From Syngnathus acus (lineage: Eukaryota; Chordata; Actinopteri; Syngnathiformes; Syngnathidae), in assembly GCF_901709675.1 (NCBI RefSeq), contig NC_051101.1, positions 6,470,501-6,534,500 of the forward strand: 64,000 nt of DNA. The letters run 5' to 3'. A model generated the notes under the pieces. It did not search any database, was not told the DNA's origin, and was given only the letters and a program-made list of their open reading frames with translations. The position numbers were made by a program, and so were the translations under genes. Position 1 is the stretch's first letter. Each line of letters starts with the position of its first letter. Positions 14,080-27,040 of this stretch are shown here, one piece after another.

Positions 14080-14219
14080 CACGCTGGACAGACTGTTTCT
14101 CGGCTGGCTTGGGAATCCCCCAGGGTGAGCTGGACGAAGTTTGGGGTTCTCTGCTGAAGCTGCTGCCCCCGCAACCTGACTCTGGCTAAGGGGTGGAAAA
14201 TGGATGGATGGATGGATGC
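14080..14219 (+). mobile_element. 3' end of a non-LTR retrotransposon (Rex3/RTE-like) with GATG tail
   Basis: In one frame the remnant reads GQTVSRLAWESPRVSWTKFG, a decayed form of a LINE C-terminus (LAWE..G.P.EELDE type). It is followed by ctgctgcccccgcaacctga and then ggaaaatggatggatggatg. Short GATG tails are typical of Rex3-type elements; the family assignment is from memory and uncertain. The antisense fragment at 15479-16035 belongs to the same or a sister family. Confidence 0.6.
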
Positions 14220-15478
14220 ATTACATTTAAGTGAATTTTAGCTAACCACAAGCAAGTTAGTCAGCCGATTAACACATTAGGGGTTCCTAACTGTCCTGCA
14301 AAAGATGAAAATTACCCTCAGTGACAGTTTACGACATGCAGTTAATGTAAATATTATTTGTTCATCTGCATTTGCTTATATCAGAAGAAAAAAAAAACAT
14401 GAATGTCAAAAGAATGCTTGCTGGGTATCAAATAAAAGGAGGTTATTTTCACTCGTAAGTCCTATCAAAAGAGATAATGCAAGAATGACTATGATGCGTT
14501 CTGACACTTTTAGCTTCTTGGAAGAATGTGCATGTGATGAATGAATCCTCCTCTTTTCTCTCAACAGGTGGCCTGGCACATAACTCCCTAAGTTATCTTG
14601 AGTTCTTGAGCCATCCAGCTTTGTACTTGTTTGAAATTCCATTGCAGTATAGAAATAATCTTGACTGTATACATTAGAGCTGTCACAATCTGATCATGTC
14701 ATTTTAAAATGATTTTGGGTGAAGTATATTTTTTATTTTTCTAGTATGCAAAGATATTTCCAAGTGGAACAACAATCGCATAGGTTTGTATTACACAACA
14801 AAACAATTTGAGTTTGAGCGAAAAAGGTGAGGGCCAAAAAGAACAAAACGGGTGCAAACAAAATGTGATTGGAGCGTCCCATCCCTTTCAATTTTGTTGT
14901 TGTACGCAAACAACAACAACAACGATGATTGTATATATTGTAAGAATAACATGCATTCAATATTAGTTTTATTAGTTTTGTAATTGCCATGTTTACACTA
15001 ACGAGCAATACAGTAAATTAAATCATTCTTTTTGGGTTTTCATCATGGAATATCCTTGTTTTGGTCAATCAGCTCATGTTAAGACCTCAGTAGCCAGCTA
15101 ATCTGTTTTACCTTTCTTTCTCTATGCAGAGAGGTAACAGCTCTGCGTAACAGCGGCGTAGCATTCCTGGCCTTAAACGGCAGTGTAAAAGTGGCTAATG
15201 ACTGCCTGAAATCTGGAACCCATCAAAAAGGTTTCTCTCCCTGAAATGTTCTGCCGCGCCTTTGCTGCAACAGTCTTCATGGCTTGCTTCAGGGACTTTG
15301 CTTCAATGTGTGAAAGAGGGCAATCAACATATTGTCACAAGCGCTTAAAAGGAAGTTAAACAGAATCGTATCAATATTTCATAATTGTTGTGATCCCCAG
15401 CAGTGAAGACTTCTGTGAAGGGGAATCATTTTGATGTTGAGGATTTTGTTTTTTCTTCGTCACACCAATATTAATGCG

Positions 15479-16035
15479 TCTGTCTGTCCGTCTGCCCGTC
15501 CATCCTCCCTCTTCTTCCTTATCTGGGCTCAGCAATTTTTATGGGGAAGCTGAGACTTTTCTCTCCCCAGCCACTTTACCCACCAGAAGAGGTGGGATCT
15601 TGAGTTTTTCCCAGGACGGCCAGGAAACTTACGCCTAATTCACATTGACTGTGGAACGGATGCATTGCGGTGTCTGTACGGAATCTGTACAGCCTGCAAT
15701 GCACACCGGCTGCGGTGCCTATGCGGGTCTGTGAATTTCCACGAGAAGATCACACTGAAGAGTCTTTTGTTCAAATTGACACACCTTTTGGACATTATTT
15801 CCGTGACTTTAGCCGCAATGCATCCGTTCCGCAGTCAGTGTGAATTAGGGCGTTAGTATCTCCAGTATCTCCAGCATGTCCTGGGTCTTCCCCAAGGCCT
15901 CCTTATGGTGGGATGTGCCCAGAACACATCACCTGGGAAGCATCCAGGATGCATCCTGATCACATTCTCGAGCCACCTCATTTGGCTCGGAGGCAGAGCG
16001 GCTCTACTTTGAGCCCCTTGGTAGGTTCTCCCATT
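15479..16035 (-). mobile_element. Antisense LINE 3' fragment, split by a MITE
   Basis: On the minus strand it reads, from the right, GDVFWAHPTIRRPWGRPRTC then WRYWRY, like the RP.GRPRT.WRDYIS C-terminus of a teleost LINE. It continues after the MITE with the C-terminal and tail region (ctccccagccacttta on the plus strand) and ends in degenerate CATC units (about 15479-15508). The two halves, 15479-15631 and 15853-16035, are adjacent in the LINE and were separated by the insertion at 15632-15852. Confidence 0.7.
15632..15852. mobile_element. PIF/Harbinger-type MITE (221 bp) nested in the LINE, with TTA target duplication
   Basis: Terminal inverted repeats of about 39 bp: the left end (cgcctaattcacattgactg...) and the inverted right end (cgccctaattcacactgact...) differ by one gap and two substitutions, and the inner 18 bases are identical. 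TTA flanks both sides (15629-15631 and 15853-15855). A 3-bp TTA/TWA duplication with such ends is typical of PIF/Harbinger elements. No coding capacity. Confidence 0.82.
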
Positions 16036-16195
16036 TCTCGCATTTCCTTTGCAAAGGAAAGGGGTCAAGAACAACTAAAGTGCAATCAAGTGTTTAACGA
16101 AGCCAAAGCTACGGTATTCAAAGCTGTCGGATTTCACCTCACGTTCCCTGTTTTCTGCTTTTTCCTTGTTCTTCCTTCCCCCCACCTTTTATTAG

Positions 16196-16330
16196 GTGTG
16201 AAATCTTTAGGCTCGTCACCGACTCTTGAGGGCTCGCTCCAAAATCTCGAGCTGAAGTTCTGCAGCCGCGCATCGGTGAAATGTGCCTCTGGAACCGTGG
16301 GAGCTGTAAAAGTGTGTGCCAGGACCCCAG
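16196..16330 (+). CDS. vps13b: VPS13B exon B (135 bp, phase 1 to phase 1)
   Basis: Acceptor attag ends at 16195 after a C/T-rich tract; donor cccag|gtgtgt follows 16330. The exon adds 45 residues and begins by completing the Gly codon from exon A. It encodes PTLEGSLQNLELKFCS and KCASGTVGAVKVCA, which are alternating-pattern beta strands of the lipid-transfer groove and close to the mammalian protein. The open frame extends about 90 codons further upstream into LINE and intron sequence and about 50 codons downstream past the donor; that longer 192-codon frame is not a gene. Its length is a multiple of three with equal phases, so it could be skipped without breaking the frame. Confidence 0.9.
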
Positions 16331-16961
16331 GTGTGTGCAGCTGTGCCCTGTTAAAACTTTACTGCCTGTGTAGGAGGGAGAGAGTGAGAGCGACTGCACT
16401 GCACTGCACCGCACTGGACTGTCTTTTACTTTTTCAAATCTTTACTTTTATGTCCTACATTCTGTCTCCTCGCTTTCCTTCTTTATGTTGATTCACTTCC
16501 AGCTGTGTGATTAAGTTGCCGTTTTCTCCTATGGTGTTGTCACTGGGCCTTTGGTCATGTCTTTGACGCAAGGATGTTATTGGAGACAGAGTCCAACAGG
16601 TCAACCTGAACATATGATGTCAGAAGCGTAAGATTTACTGCAGCTGTGGATATAGAAATCCAAAGAAAGAAATCTTAGCACTCACATTTTGTTCTAATCA
16701 AATATTCAACATCCATAGTGATGTAGTATGACAATGTTAAATAAAGACTGTGTATCAAAATCAATGTAATTTAAAAATAGTGTAGGTGACTGTACTTTGC
16801 AGAATTTTTGTAGTTGGCTTTGACTTGCTATTTTTTATGAATTTATCGTTACGTTCAGTCTAAGGAATAGATTGTTTGATATTTTCAATTAAAAAAATAG
16901 TACACTGTGTTTTAATGTTTTTAATTGTGATTACTGGAGAAACTGTGCTTATGCCCGGCAG
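16331..16961 (+). other. Intron B-C, 631 bp
   Basis: Phase-1 intron, gtgtgt to cggcag. It has ordinary AT-rich sequence, with no repeat or gene recognised. Confidence 0.8.
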
Positions 16962-17141
16962 GCTCAGGAGAAGTTGTAAAGGAGAAGCTTGTTCCTCTGA
17001 TCCAGGGGCCATCTGATACTAAGGATCTTCATATGAGGCGATGGCTAAATGAGAGCCGCAAGCCTGAATCCCTTTTGGCTCCCGACCTGCTGGCATTTTC
17101 TGTGCAGGTTCCACAGCAAGGAGAGGATTGCAGGAACTCAG
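16962..17141 (+). CDS. vps13b: VPS13B exon C (180 bp, phase 1 to phase 1)
   Basis: Acceptor cccggcag ends at 16961; donor ctcag|gtaaaa follows 17141. It encodes 60 residues including KEKLVPLIQGPSDTKDLH, WLNESRKPESLLAPDLLAF and SVQVPQ. The LNESRKPESLLAPDL stretch is essentially unchanged from mammals and is the strongest identity mark for VPS13B in the window. The segment is polar and acidic before returning to a beta strand. The exon lacks its own start codon, and its frame is seen only when spliced. The next exon lies 26.8 kb away. Confidence 0.93.
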
Positions 17142-17559
17142 GTAAAATACTTCAACTATTATAAGGTGGCATTTTGCCTATGTGATGGCCATGTTAGCAA
17201 TGCATGGACACACCATGTTGGAAGGGACAAGAAACCCATTATAGGCAATGAAAATCATGGCTGTTAGCTTAGCAACACTGTTGTTTAATGGCGTGAGTGC
17301 TCGTCGTGTCGTGCGTGTACATACGTATCTCTCAAATGTGCTATTTTTGGTACAGCACACAGTTTCTTTGTCAAGCCCTTACCTATTTCTCAACATTGGT
17401 TTCTCCCTTTAATATACTCCATTTAAATGTCACACTTGTACTGTTAACCTTTCTTTCATAATGCATTTATCTTACAAGTTGGTGGAAAGGTCAAATGCAT
17501 AATAATAAACTTAATTCACATATCAATAAAAAAAAGACAGCAAAACAGCTGGCACGCAT

Positions 17560-17671
<112 letters not shown>

Positions 17672-19605
17672 CTTGTGCACACACAGACCCGCTGAATAGA
17701 ATAGAATCTGTTCTTAATATTTCTTTTATCTGTTAATCCTGTCAGAGTTGAAAAGAACCTATTGTTTGACAAGTTACAATTTGACCACAGTGCTACATTT
17801 TACTCAGCGCATGTGTCATGTCAAACATCTGAGAGATGAATTTCAAAACTAACCGTGACTTTCTGTGTTCAAGTGCTCGTGTGCAAATGTTTGTATGTAA
17901 CAGACATATTTTGGGTATCTGATTGTAGGCCTGTGTTTTGTATGGTGGTCGGGGGCTTTCATCAAAGCCTTTGGTCCACATATTCAATGTCCAGAGGGTG
18001 ACAGGAAGCCTGTTAGAGCAGTGTTAATGGAATGATGAATGTAAAGTTTCAGTGTGGCTGAGATGAAAAGAAGAATTGCACCAGTCTAAATGAGCTTCAC
18101 CCTTTGCTCCCATAGGACGGAATCATGGGCCAACATTTTGTTATCATGACATTACTGAATTTCTGCTCATTTGGCCTTGTTATCGACCACAATTGATTTG
18201 TCCCATGTGGTTCTATGGAATCCAATCCATGTGTGATCACTGTATGAAAAGTGCAGGACTGCTGAAGTGGAGCAAACACTATGGCTGTAAAAAAATGAAC
18301 TCCATGTTTAAAGTCACTAAAGGTATAAGGGGTTCAGGTCTAGTGTCACAAAAGACATATTTCAACCCCAAACTACAAGGTTTATTTTTTAATGTGGGCC
18401 AGACAATCAACCAGTCTTGTCCACAAAGAGCTCCTGCGACGTTTGCTTCGTTCAGTCCATGAGTAGAGGCAACTGTTTAGGCAGAACAACTTGTGGCTGA
18501 CTTACTATGACAAGTTGTCCTAAGCATCTCACAGTTTCTGAAAGAGAAGAACATTATCTGGGGCGAATTTTTCTTGAACATGGCTGTGATAACAAGGTTG
18601 AGTGGAACCCTGGAAGATTCTTTCCAGGAGAGAAGTCTGGGAAAGTGTGTTACAGTCCAGGATGGTTAAAAATATTGACATCAGTGTAGGTCAGCCAGTC
18701 TATATTTAATCATTTACATTTAGATTGTTGAGCCTACTGATAAGAACTCTTTGGCCACATCTTTCACAATCTCCAGTAATGCTCAAGTGACTTGTTGTTT
18801 TGGTCCAAGGACATTTGCAGTCCTCTTTGGCTTGATCTCGGCCTGTCACAGCTGATTGATGAGAAAAACTTTGGGGGCCTTGGACAAGCCTAATGTTAGG
18901 GACCAGAGGGAGCAGAGGGCCAGAGGGCGTGTGAGGAGCTTGGCTTTATGCTCAACTTCAGGGCGAGCAGCGGCCTGCAGGTGTTTCCCGCCACCCTCCA
19001 CCACAGTGACTTGCAACAGAGGAGGAGGGACTGTTGGGTCGGGTGTGCTTTATGATCATAGCAAAGACAAAACGAGAGAGTGAGTGAGGGATAGCATGTG
19101 TTCTCCCTAAGCACGCCAGCAGCTGCAAGACAGTGATTTATGCTTTTCTTAGAACTCTTAGCGCTCTGAAAATGTTACATTTAATCAAGCATACTGAGAG
19201 TAGAGCAAATGTTAAAGATGTTCCCTATAAAAGCCCCCTAGTTTTGATCTCTTTCCCAAACCATGGATGCTGTGGAAATAAGAGTACAAAGCGATGCGAT
19301 CTTTCATCTTCATTTAAATATATTGAAACTTCCATAAAATGTATCCGCGGGAAGTGAACTGGCTCTTTTAATAAGAACATTTGTGTGTAGTTTTCCGATA
19401 GTTATTGGAGCTGTTTTCTCTTCAATCAGTCCTGCATTCGAAAGATGGAAGTACAAAAGGAGTTCATTCTTCAATGTCCCATTTTGGTGTAATGGTGTCT
19501 ACCTTTTAAAATTCAAAACTTTGTGCTTTAATTGTTTATCATGACTGAGTGACCTGTCCACAGGAGTAGCACAGGTGGCATCGTGAACTACGTAAGCTTG
19601 TAGAC

Positions 19606-19933
19606 CAGGAGTGTCAAACTCATTTTTCTCGTGGGCCGCATTGTAGTCATAGCTTCTTTCGGAGGGTCATTATGATTGTCAACCCAAATAAATGTATGAG
19701 CACCTCATATTATATACAGTAAAAGCTACAAAACAAACTGACAAATAACTGGTTTTCAAATCAGACGAGTAAAAACTGGTCAACTATTTAAAAAAAAGAT
19801 ATTATTAAAAGTGAAGACAATTTGCAATTCTAGTAAGGACACACGAATTTGATGCACAATTTGTCTTCGTGGGCCACATAGAATGATGTGGCGGGCCGTA
19901 TCTGGGCCCCGGGCCTTAAGTTTGACACCTGTG
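19606..19933. mobile_element. hAT-type MITE (328 bp) with 8-bp target duplication
   Basis: Begins caggagtgtcaaactcattt and ends aagtttgacacctgtg, imperfect inverted ends. It includes gtgggccgcat near the left and gcgggccgtatctgggcccc near the right. Flanks ttgtagac (19598-19605) and ctgtagac (19934-19941) match at 7 of 8 positions, the duplication length of hAT elements. It is a very common teleost family with no transposase. Confidence 0.82.
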
Positions 19934-21099
19934 CTGTAGACCAAAGACTAATGTGAGCAGATGGAAAAGAAGCGCCACCTGCCTTTGATCTGAATACTTC
20001 ACCCAAAGACACACTCCAGCAAGTGTAGCGCCTGCATGTATTGAACCACACATGCTCTCGTTTTCGGAAACTGGAGCCTTTGAATGGGTTGCACCGTAGA
20101 TGAGGTGTGAAGTTTAGGATATCCCTTGGTAGTCTCCTCCATTACAATATTTCAAAGACCTGCTGTACTTTCATATGTCCATCTATCATACTCCCTTTCA
20201 CTCCTGTGCATGTGTTCATGCACTCCGTCGAGTGGTAAATCAACAGGCTGGCTTTGTTTCAGGCAGCAGCATGATGGCTTTAAGCTGCTGGCTTGAACTT
20301 TGGCTGGCTGATAAATCCACAGTAGACAAACTTAGACTAAAACTAAATTTCATGCCTCAATATAAGACAAATTTTGTGTTGCTCTGTGAAAGTTAGACCA
20401 GTCATTTATGGTATTTAGCAAAAATTCCCAAAAGTGCAAGTCACAAGCACCACTGGTGCCATGAAGATTGATGATGATTTTCTTACCAGTTTGTTTTAGT
20501 TTGTCCTGATTGATTGAATTTATAAACTTTGTAAGAACACCCAAAAATTTAGAAATTTTGGCCACACATGTAAACTGACTGACCTAAAGCAAGGGTTTTG
20601 TTTGCCTTGGCTCTCTTTGCCTTGAGCCCCAAAAAACTAGCTACGGCCATGGGCTAAACTAGTGACGTCGCGCACCGGTTGACATACCCAATGGGATAAC
20701 TTGCGGCTCCAGCATTGATGAAGAAGGCAGATAGTAGCTGTAAGAACTATTGTGATTTGCACGACACATTGACCATCGACACTTCATACGTATGCCGATG
20801 AATATGCATCAGTATATAAAGCCCTCAGTTGCAGTGACCCCTCTGATGATTTTTTTTCTTTTTAAATATTCAGAGCAATTGGCGTCACAGATGTGATGAG
20901 TCACAGTTTGAGTCTGTGATTTCTGTAACATTTGGCAACTCTGCATCGTGCCAAAAAAATGTTCGTTCACAGTTTTGCTTTTTAGCGTGTCTTATTGAAA
21001 CACAAAAACTTGAACCTTATGATGTCAGTTTGTTTATTTTGAGCCTTGGACAGGAAATGGGATACAAGTCAGGAATGAGGAAAACAAGATTGTTGTAAT

Positions 21100-21290
21100 G
21101 TGCCGAGATATCCTGGATGAGAAACTGGTCCAGAGCTCACTTAAGATCACACTGGACAATGATCCTAAACACACAGCCAGATCTTAAACGAGACACAGAG
21201 ATCTAAAAAAGGCTAAACCAGATAGTGCTTGAATAATGGTTGAAACAGCTTAAAGGTATCTGTGAGCTAATTTAAAAAGTAGAGGATGTA
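21100..21290 (+). mobile_element. Tc1-like transposase relic
   Basis: gatatcctggatgagaaact is followed by a frame reading TLDNDPKHTA, the DNDPKHT motif around the second catalytic Asp of Tc1 transposases. A little further on, aatggttgaaacagctta corresponds to the downstream transposase region. Stops and frameshifts interrupt it; neither end was located. Confidence 0.65.
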
Positions 21291-22788
21291 ATTTTTGCAA
21301 AAGGTGCATCAACAATGTCTTTATCTGAAGTTGGAAATACTTTTGTACCTGCAGTTTCTTTTCTTTTTTTTTCATTCATTTCCTCCACGTCAAATTGCCA
21401 TTCTAGTGTGTCGTCGGTAGACTATTGGTACATTAATAATCCTTGAGAATGAGTTTATTCCTTTTTGTAATGTAGAAAACGTTGAAGCACTGTATACCTC
21501 AGATATCTTTTTAATCTTTCTGACTGTTTGCCTCGTCATATTCTTCAGTACATATGTGGGAAACAGAACTGGTAATAGGGAGATTAGACTTGAGGGAACT
21601 CACTCCAAGCTGGCTATTGAGGTCAATCACAGCCCATTACCAGAGCTGCTCATCTGTGAAGTATACTTAGGCCAGTCTCACAGTGCTTAACGTTTGACTG
21701 GCGCTTGGCTGAGACGCAGTGGGCAGAGATTTGAAACAATGTCCGAAAGAATAAGAGTTGGTAGTGATAAGAGTGCTGAGGTTAGTTTGGCGTGTGGCTG
21801 GGGCTGCGCCTGTGGCTCAGTCTACTTTTTCCCTCTCTCATGATATCACTGCCTCCATGTGTTTACTTGACACTAACCAAGTCACAATTAGTTTGACTAG
21901 GAGTTAGTTAAGATCAAAATGACATAAGTTTGTTGTCAAAATGACATAAGAAGTAACTGACACTTTTCTATAGTCTCATAGAAGCAAGAAAAAGTATAAA
22001 CATATTGCAATTATATATAATACACAACATGGTCAACTGATGGGAGAAGTTAATTATGAATAAACAAAAAGGTACTCGGATGGTGATGCTTTGAATTTGG
22101 AAGGAGATACTGCTAGTCCATGAAAAAGGATGTTATTGACATAATAGCACACATTTCTTACCTTAACCTTAGTCAAGTCAAAATCAAGGTGTTCCAAAGA
22201 CACAGTTTCTTAGAGGACAAACACCCAAATACCGAGCCACCATTCATTTTATTCCCACTTGCTTTGGTGGCTGTCTGAACAGATTAGTTTTGAGTTTTTT
22301 TTCAAGTCATTCTTATTTCACCTAGGTTTTCAGTTTTGTGTGAATAGACCCATAATTGTCGGCAACATAGTGTAGTAAGTGGGCCAAACATAAAGATTTG
22401 GCCTTGAAGAGTAAAGAGAGGTCACTGTGGGTCAAGGGGTTCTCAAGTTGTCTTCTAAGAAGGGCAAGGTCAGAGAGAAAGAGAGCAGTAATGATCCTTA
22501 TTCACCGTGTGAAAGTTAACCCATCAATTTTGTAAATGTCTAAATGCATTAAAAGTACTAAATGGCTTGTATATCGTGTGCACGTGTGTGCAGTTGTGTG
22601 CGTGTGGGAGAGAAACCACTAAAAAGACTTCAAATCATGCATTCACTATATTGTTATTATAATCATCTTTAATGTGTAGTTTTTAACTCTAGATTACCTA
22701 GCTGTCTGATACTTTGCAATTTCGAAGTTGCACTTACATTTAGTAAATTGATGAGAAAATTCAAGACTATTTCCCTTAGTGAAATGAT

Positions 22789-23035
22789 TAGAGCTCAAAT
22801 GATTAATCAATAACTCATAGATTATCAAATTAATCAATGTTATTAGTAAAATTAAATTATATCTAATTATTAAAATTAGTATTAAAATTATTAAAATTCC
22901 CTGTTCTCGTTAAATGATGTGCTTATTTTGATTTATAGGATGGAAATTGAGAACTGAAAACATCAGATTCATCAATGAATTTGCAAAATAAATGACAGAT
23001 TAATCGATTATTAAAATAATGGTTAGTTGGAACGG
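22789..23035. repeat. AT-rich dispersed repeat with attaatcgattatt motifs
   Basis: Blocks such as atgattaatcaataactca and cagattaatcgattattaaa flank an AT-rich middle. Similar 'ATTAATCGATTA' repeats are common in fish genomes. Class and exact ends are uncertain. Confidence 0.4.
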
Positions 23036-26000
23036 AATGCCAGATTTTTCTTTTCCTACTTAATTTCAGGCTCAGATCAAAAATCCTAAATTGATATATG
23101 GATTGCATTTAATTGATTGTGTTTGTGACCTGGGAGTTTGGAACTAAGTACTGGCTTGTTAGCTATAACAGTCAGTCGTGACCATGACCACCAGTCCGTC
23201 AAATCATCCATCAACCATATTGTGTTGCAAGCCATATTGTACTCAGCTCCATTCTTTCTTTCTGCCACAGAAAATATGCTTTCGCCGCTATTTTTCTATA
23301 TGATCACATTGTCTTCATCTCATTCTTGTCCAAACGGAACAGCATCATTTTCACAATCATGACACCATTGTTTTCATTCATTTTATTTCAACCTTTGTAC
23401 AATGTCACACAAGCAAATATGTGACATTTTATCGAGCGGGGGTAATGGCCCATATTAGTCAACATGGCAGAACAATAACATTGACACATTGGTTCTGACT
23501 GCAGCTAATTCTTTTCTTTTGAATGAGAAGTGAAAGATAAGAGATTCAAGTGGACACTTGAGCAAAGTGTGATCTCGGACAGCTGTACTTGAACCCCAGA
23601 TGCAACGTAATGAAGCAAGGTCCAGATGTTTTCTTCCCTACTACTATACCACCAACTACCACAATTTCACTTGCATACAATGTGGACATTTACACTTGAA
23701 CGGGTTAATCGAAGGTATGCGTACAAGAAAGCAATTTAACTCTAAGATTCTTGAAACGCAAACATCTGATATAATTGTATATTTAAAAGCAAATTGATGA
23801 AGATTAGACTTGGTATAAAAACACGTATGAATTTTTCTTTTGCATTTGCATTGTTTTGAACGTTTACCATTTTGTTTGATTTTCGTCATCAAGCCTTTCA
23901 CATATGCTGGCCAAACAGTTGGCATTGAAACCCGTCCATGGTTGTTTATAATCTTAACCAAATATTTGCCCACAACCATCCACCCACAGTTCTTTGCGTT
24001 TCGTTCTAAAGTTGTTGAAAGTAAACCAAAGTGAGATTTTTTTCGAACTAGGACAAGTGTGCTTCTGATATGATAGATGGTGGAAGGGAACATCACAGCA
24101 ACTTCCCAGCATCCCATGCTTCTTTCATAGTTTGAGGTGTGAGTAAATTGAGTTCACAAGATAACATATCTTTACCACTGCTCCTAAAAAAAAAAACGGT
24201 TTACGTAAATGCAACTACTGGTAATTAAATATTAAAATCAAATTCAGTCCTGTGTCATGGTTTTACTTTTTGAATTTTTAATCTGAAACTAAAATGTAAG
24301 ATTAAATTTAAAATCAGGCAAACAAACAAACATTCATTTACTTTTTAATTTTTGCATTTATTTTATTGACAATTTAGAATCTACAGAATGAGTGATTAAT
24401 CTTGATTTTCTAAATTTGCACAGCGGTAATCTCTGGTTCACTCTGTACCAAACAAGCCGTTTACACTTTATCCAGCTCTTAGCTGAGTGGCAGAGGTGGG
24501 GGAGGTCAATTTAGTTAACCTTATCTAATTGAATGTTGTCACCAGATCAAAGGTCACCACATTCCACACAGTCAGATCAAACATCACACAACGCAGTCAA
24601 AACAATTGGCTTTCCCAGATCGCCTGATCATGGTCTTGGGGTTTTATTTTCACACATTAGAGGGGATAATATCTAGACTGACTATAGCAAGCTTAAAACA
24701 TTGTTTTTCCTTGGATTCAGTTTAATTCCGTCCGTGCATCTGTATGGCATTCAACTATTTCCCATTACTCTAATGTACGTAAATATTAACTGGTGAGATC
24801 TGAAGAAAAGCCACACCTGTCCATTGTCAACATGAGTGATGAATGCTAAATTCTGCTGAACTTAACAAACGTAAAAGCAGCAGGCTGTCTTTTGTTAGCT
24901 TGTGAAATAAGCCTTTGTTCAATATCATAGCTTAATTTTTGACGTGGGCCCTGTGTGTCACGTAACTGCTGACAACGACTGAATAGTTTTCCATTTATCG
25001 TCTCCCAGTTTTGTAGTGTCCCATCTTGAAGTGAGATCCCCTCCCACATCCTGATATTTGAATTTGGTTACTGATTCATACGCATTCATACAGCAGTTCA
25101 TACAGACCAACCAGAGTTCAGGCACCTACAAAGTGCTACTGAAGCATGTCGACTGGAGTTCTGTGCCAGCAGCTTCACCAATATGGGCTTGACCGCTCCA
25201 CTGGCCATCAGAAAACATACTGCTGCCGTGGGAAAGGGAATGGGATGGGAACCCATTAGCTTCTTCACAGCTCAACTGTTGTAACCTGCCTCCTCCCATG
25301 TTCCATCCATTCCTAGTGTCTCCTAGCCTGTTCCTCCCACACTAATTCCAAAATCAAGCTCATTTTTTTTCCCCTTACCCACACTTTCGCAGGCTACACT
25401 GTTGCCCAAATCGCTGGCCTGAACCTCAGCAGTAGCCGTTTCAACAGATTTCAGTTTGTGGGTGTTTACAGTTTCACATTAAGCAGCAGTAGAGTGGCGA
25501 GGGATGACAAATTTGTCATGTTTTAAAGAATGGATTATGAATTAGCTTGACTTGGGTGATAAGGGCAGGGATGTAACAAATGTAGTTTACATATACTCAC
25601 ACGTGCATTCGGTCACAATGTCCTTTATTGATGGCTTGACTGAAATTTATATTGACTGGATCTAACAATAAAAAGTGTTTAGGATGCCTTCGCCACGATA
25701 AGGAGGAGGAGGTGCACGTCTTCCCAAGTTAAATCTTTCCATTCATTCTGTGTTAATGTCGATACCTGTTGTTCAACAGCAGCTGATGTGACTCCTCTTT
25801 TGGTAGGCTTTTGTGGCCCCCATCCTTTCGAAATGGGCATGGAAATAGAAAGGGTTGCATGCAGACTCAAAGTAAGATAGCCAAGTTAATGTGTTTGGAT
25901 GTAAAAAGGCTTATACCCTCCACTCCCTCATCCCACTTAACCTTCATTCACTCCTCTGCCATGTTAGGCAGGAATGTTAATGCCAGCTGTCAATGAGACC

Positions 26001-27040
26001 AGTTTTGGAATGTGAATGAGATCTCCTGACAACGTAAACTTGAGTGGAATAGGTTCTAGTCCAGCAAGAGTTATGATCATTCAGGTGAGGAGTGCATCTC
26101 GCTCCCTTGGCCCTTCGACCACCTCTGGAAACCTAAGCCTCAGTGTTTGTGAAGGCCAGACAAAATCTTTTGACTGGTCATCTTCAGCTTTGCTAAACTT
26201 TTATGACCAGTTGTCATTCTCTGACTCGGAACACTCCTCATTTATGTGTCCTGTGCCTCTGTTTCTCATCACCCCTCTATTTCTTTTTTTCTTCCTGACT
26301 CACACTGTGACAAGTTTAGTTGGGGTACTGTAACTACATCTCTAAATTTCTATCAAAGGGTCATAGTTATGTTTGAAGTTTTTTAATTTCATATCCAGAG
26401 GAATAATGACAAATCATATAACTTCAGATTAGGGTGAGAAAGTTATAAATGTGTAACATTCTTTTTGCCATTAATATCTGTGTATAATCGCACGCTTGAT
26501 GAATTACACGAATTGACCTGACCACATGCTCATTAAAGAAATTAATAAGGAAAACATTTTTGACCATGAAATATTATCCAATGTTTTGAAAGCTGTGGCT
26601 AATATGCCTCTGTGCCCACAGTGTGTATCAGCTTAATCAGCTTCCAGACTGCACAAATTGTCTGGACTGGGAGGTTTAACACCAGGCCTAGAGGCTATGT
26701 CCTTGCTTCTGTGTGAGTGAGCTCCACAGTTAAGGTGTAGACTGTGATCTGGGGCCTTGGACCTCAGAGACCTATCAGCTCGATGTCTGACAGCACCATT
26801 AGGGCTCTGTTTCTTTAAAACTGGGGGAGTTGATTCCCCTCATATTCTGTAAGCCTTATACAGACAGATAGGATCTGTAAGCATTTGTGCAAAGTGGTTT
26901 AGTAATCTCGTTTTTACCAATGTTTGTAACGTAATGCTTAGGGTATTTCCTCAAAGACCGGCCATGCCTTTAGTGTACGCCACGTCCCAGTTTGCTTGTT
27001 ACTTTTTCAAATTATAGGGCGGATTATGTCAGGTACAGGT

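Larger units (their letters stand above)
7403..16195 (+). other. Intron A-B, 8.8 kb
   Basis: Phase-1 intron, gtaatg to attag. Contents recognised: a hAT-type left end (9029-9120), an ATTC run (11232-11255), a C13 run (13071-13083), a retroposon tail with TTGAC repeats (about 13898-13965), a LINE tail with GATG repeats (about 14080-14219), and an antisense LINE fragment with a nested MITE (about 15479-16035). No coding exon recognised; the open frames in this interval have no family resemblance I can name. Confidence 0.8.

Noticed and set aside
15913-16491. 192-codon plus-strand open frame
   Set aside because: It runs through antisense LINE sequence, the intron, exon B and the next intron. 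Only 16196-16330 is coding, as shown by splice sites and family match.
21493-21502. tatacctcag, a match to the first ten bases of miR-875-5p, whose mammalian gene I recall as lying in a VPS13B intron
   Set aside because: The match stops after ten bases, and I see no hairpin arm or star-strand sequence nearby. A ten-base match is expected by chance in this much DNA.
23656-24117. 153-codon minus-strand open frame
   Set aside because: No recognisable family, domain or splice context; the length is close to the longest expected by chance in 64 kb on six frames.
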